DNA from: an uncultured Bacteroidales bacterium
Lineage (GTDB): Bacteria; Bacteroidota; Bacteroidia; Bacteroidales; Paludibacteraceae
NCBI GenBank assembly: GCA_902766045.1
Contig: CACXCA010000051.1
Coordinates: 62,001-126,000 of the forward strand
Reading direction: 5' to 3'
DNA length: 64,000 nucleotides
Position numbers and translations under genes: made by a program. Below the pieces are notes generated by a model. That model searched no databases. It saw nothing but the letters and a program-made list of their open reading frames with translations, and had not been told where the DNA came from. This document shows, piece by piece, positions 63,835 to 64,000 of the stretch; within the stretch, counting starts at the first letter, position 1, and each line of letters starts with the position of its first letter.

Positions 63835-64000
63835 ATGAATAAATTAGTCGTTTATTTAAAATTATATATAAAGTTAGCAATTATGTGGGGTATCTTTTCT
63901 TCTTTTTCAGGTTATAAGTCAGAATGGGCTTCAGTAGATAAAATAGCAAACACAAATCCTAAAACAGCTATTGGGAAAATCAATTTGATAGAAAAAAAAG
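63835..64000 (+). CDS. Start of a long exported protein, possibly alpha-2-macroglobulin family
   Basis: The ATG at 63835 opens a frame that runs without stop to the right edge (55 codons seen). The N terminus is a plausible signal sequence (LKLYIKLAIMWGIFSSFSG). The next part, EWASVDKIANTNPKTAIGKIN, resembles the helical N-terminal segment of Bacteroidota alpha-2-macroglobulin-like proteins (a Trp, then PKxAxxxIN). The assignment is weak because only the first residues are visible. Confidence 0.45.
   Translation, partial: MNKLVVYLKLYIKLAIMWGIFSSFSGYKSEWASVDKIANTNPKTAIGKINLIEKK

Noticed and set aside
1-64000. CRISPR arrays, prophage, intact insertion sequences or polysaccharide-utilisation loci (SusCD pairs)
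   Set aside because: No regular short repeats with spacers, transposase, integrase or phage genes, and no SusC/SusD pair were seen on either strand.

Overview
The window is a low-GC chromosomal segment of a member of Bacteroidota, most likely order Bacteroidales. The evidence is the complete Bacteroidota-style ribosomal protein gene order, repeated TAnnTTTG (-7) promoter motifs, near absence of Shine-Dalgarno sequences, type IX secretion genes (porQ, porW/sprE, porX), a SusC-type plug domain, and a tRNA gene without an encoded CCA. The genus cannot be fixed from sequence alone.

Layout. 1-11957 (+): the end of the S10 operon plus the spc and alpha operons, from rpsS (cut by the window edge) to rplQ, including secY, map, infA, rpmJ and rpoA, closed by a strong terminator. 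A structured leader precedes rpsD. 12122-12829: pyrH. 13000-19464: a leu operon (leuA, leuC, leuD, a second synthase of citramalate/isopropylmalate type, leuB) behind a transcription attenuator whose leader peptide is packed with Ile and Leu codons. 19553-24209 (-): two small envelope genes that each appear frameshifted, fabD, a secreted nuclease lipoprotein, nadC and a DUF4783 protein. 24332-32593 (+): rlmH, a very large membrane histidine kinase, porQ-cmk-ispH (overlapping starts and stops), a glucosaminidase, and an SGNH-fold protein lacking its catalytic residues. 32607-42323 (-): a DUF4922/GT2 pair, two tandem DUF4139 surface proteins (one carrying a SusC-like plug domain), a large amidase, and tRNA-Leu(CAG). 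42594-48078: small secreted and outer membrane proteins, a membrane-bound AraC regulator, and a sodium/solute symporter. 48339-54533 (+): porW/sprE, porX and an exported protein of unknown function. 54757-60417: a BadF-type kinase and a glycogen-type alpha-glucan operon (GH133, GT4, GH57). 60641-62180: an isolated TrpB2-type tryptophan synthase beta gene behind a Trp-Trp leader peptide and an intrinsic terminator. The window ends with a Sel1-repeat protein and the start of a long exported protein.

The most interesting signals lie between genes. They are two amino-acid attenuators with recognisable leader peptides (branched-chain and Trp), a probable S4 autoregulatory leader in front of rpsD, and a dispersed palindrome (GTAGAGACGC...GCGTCTCTAC) present three times with swapped centres. 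Two of those copies belong to a longer module that sits between convergent genes. Among proteins, the DUF4139/plug fusion and the catalytically dead SGNH protein stand out. I found no CRISPR array, prophage or intact insertion sequence.
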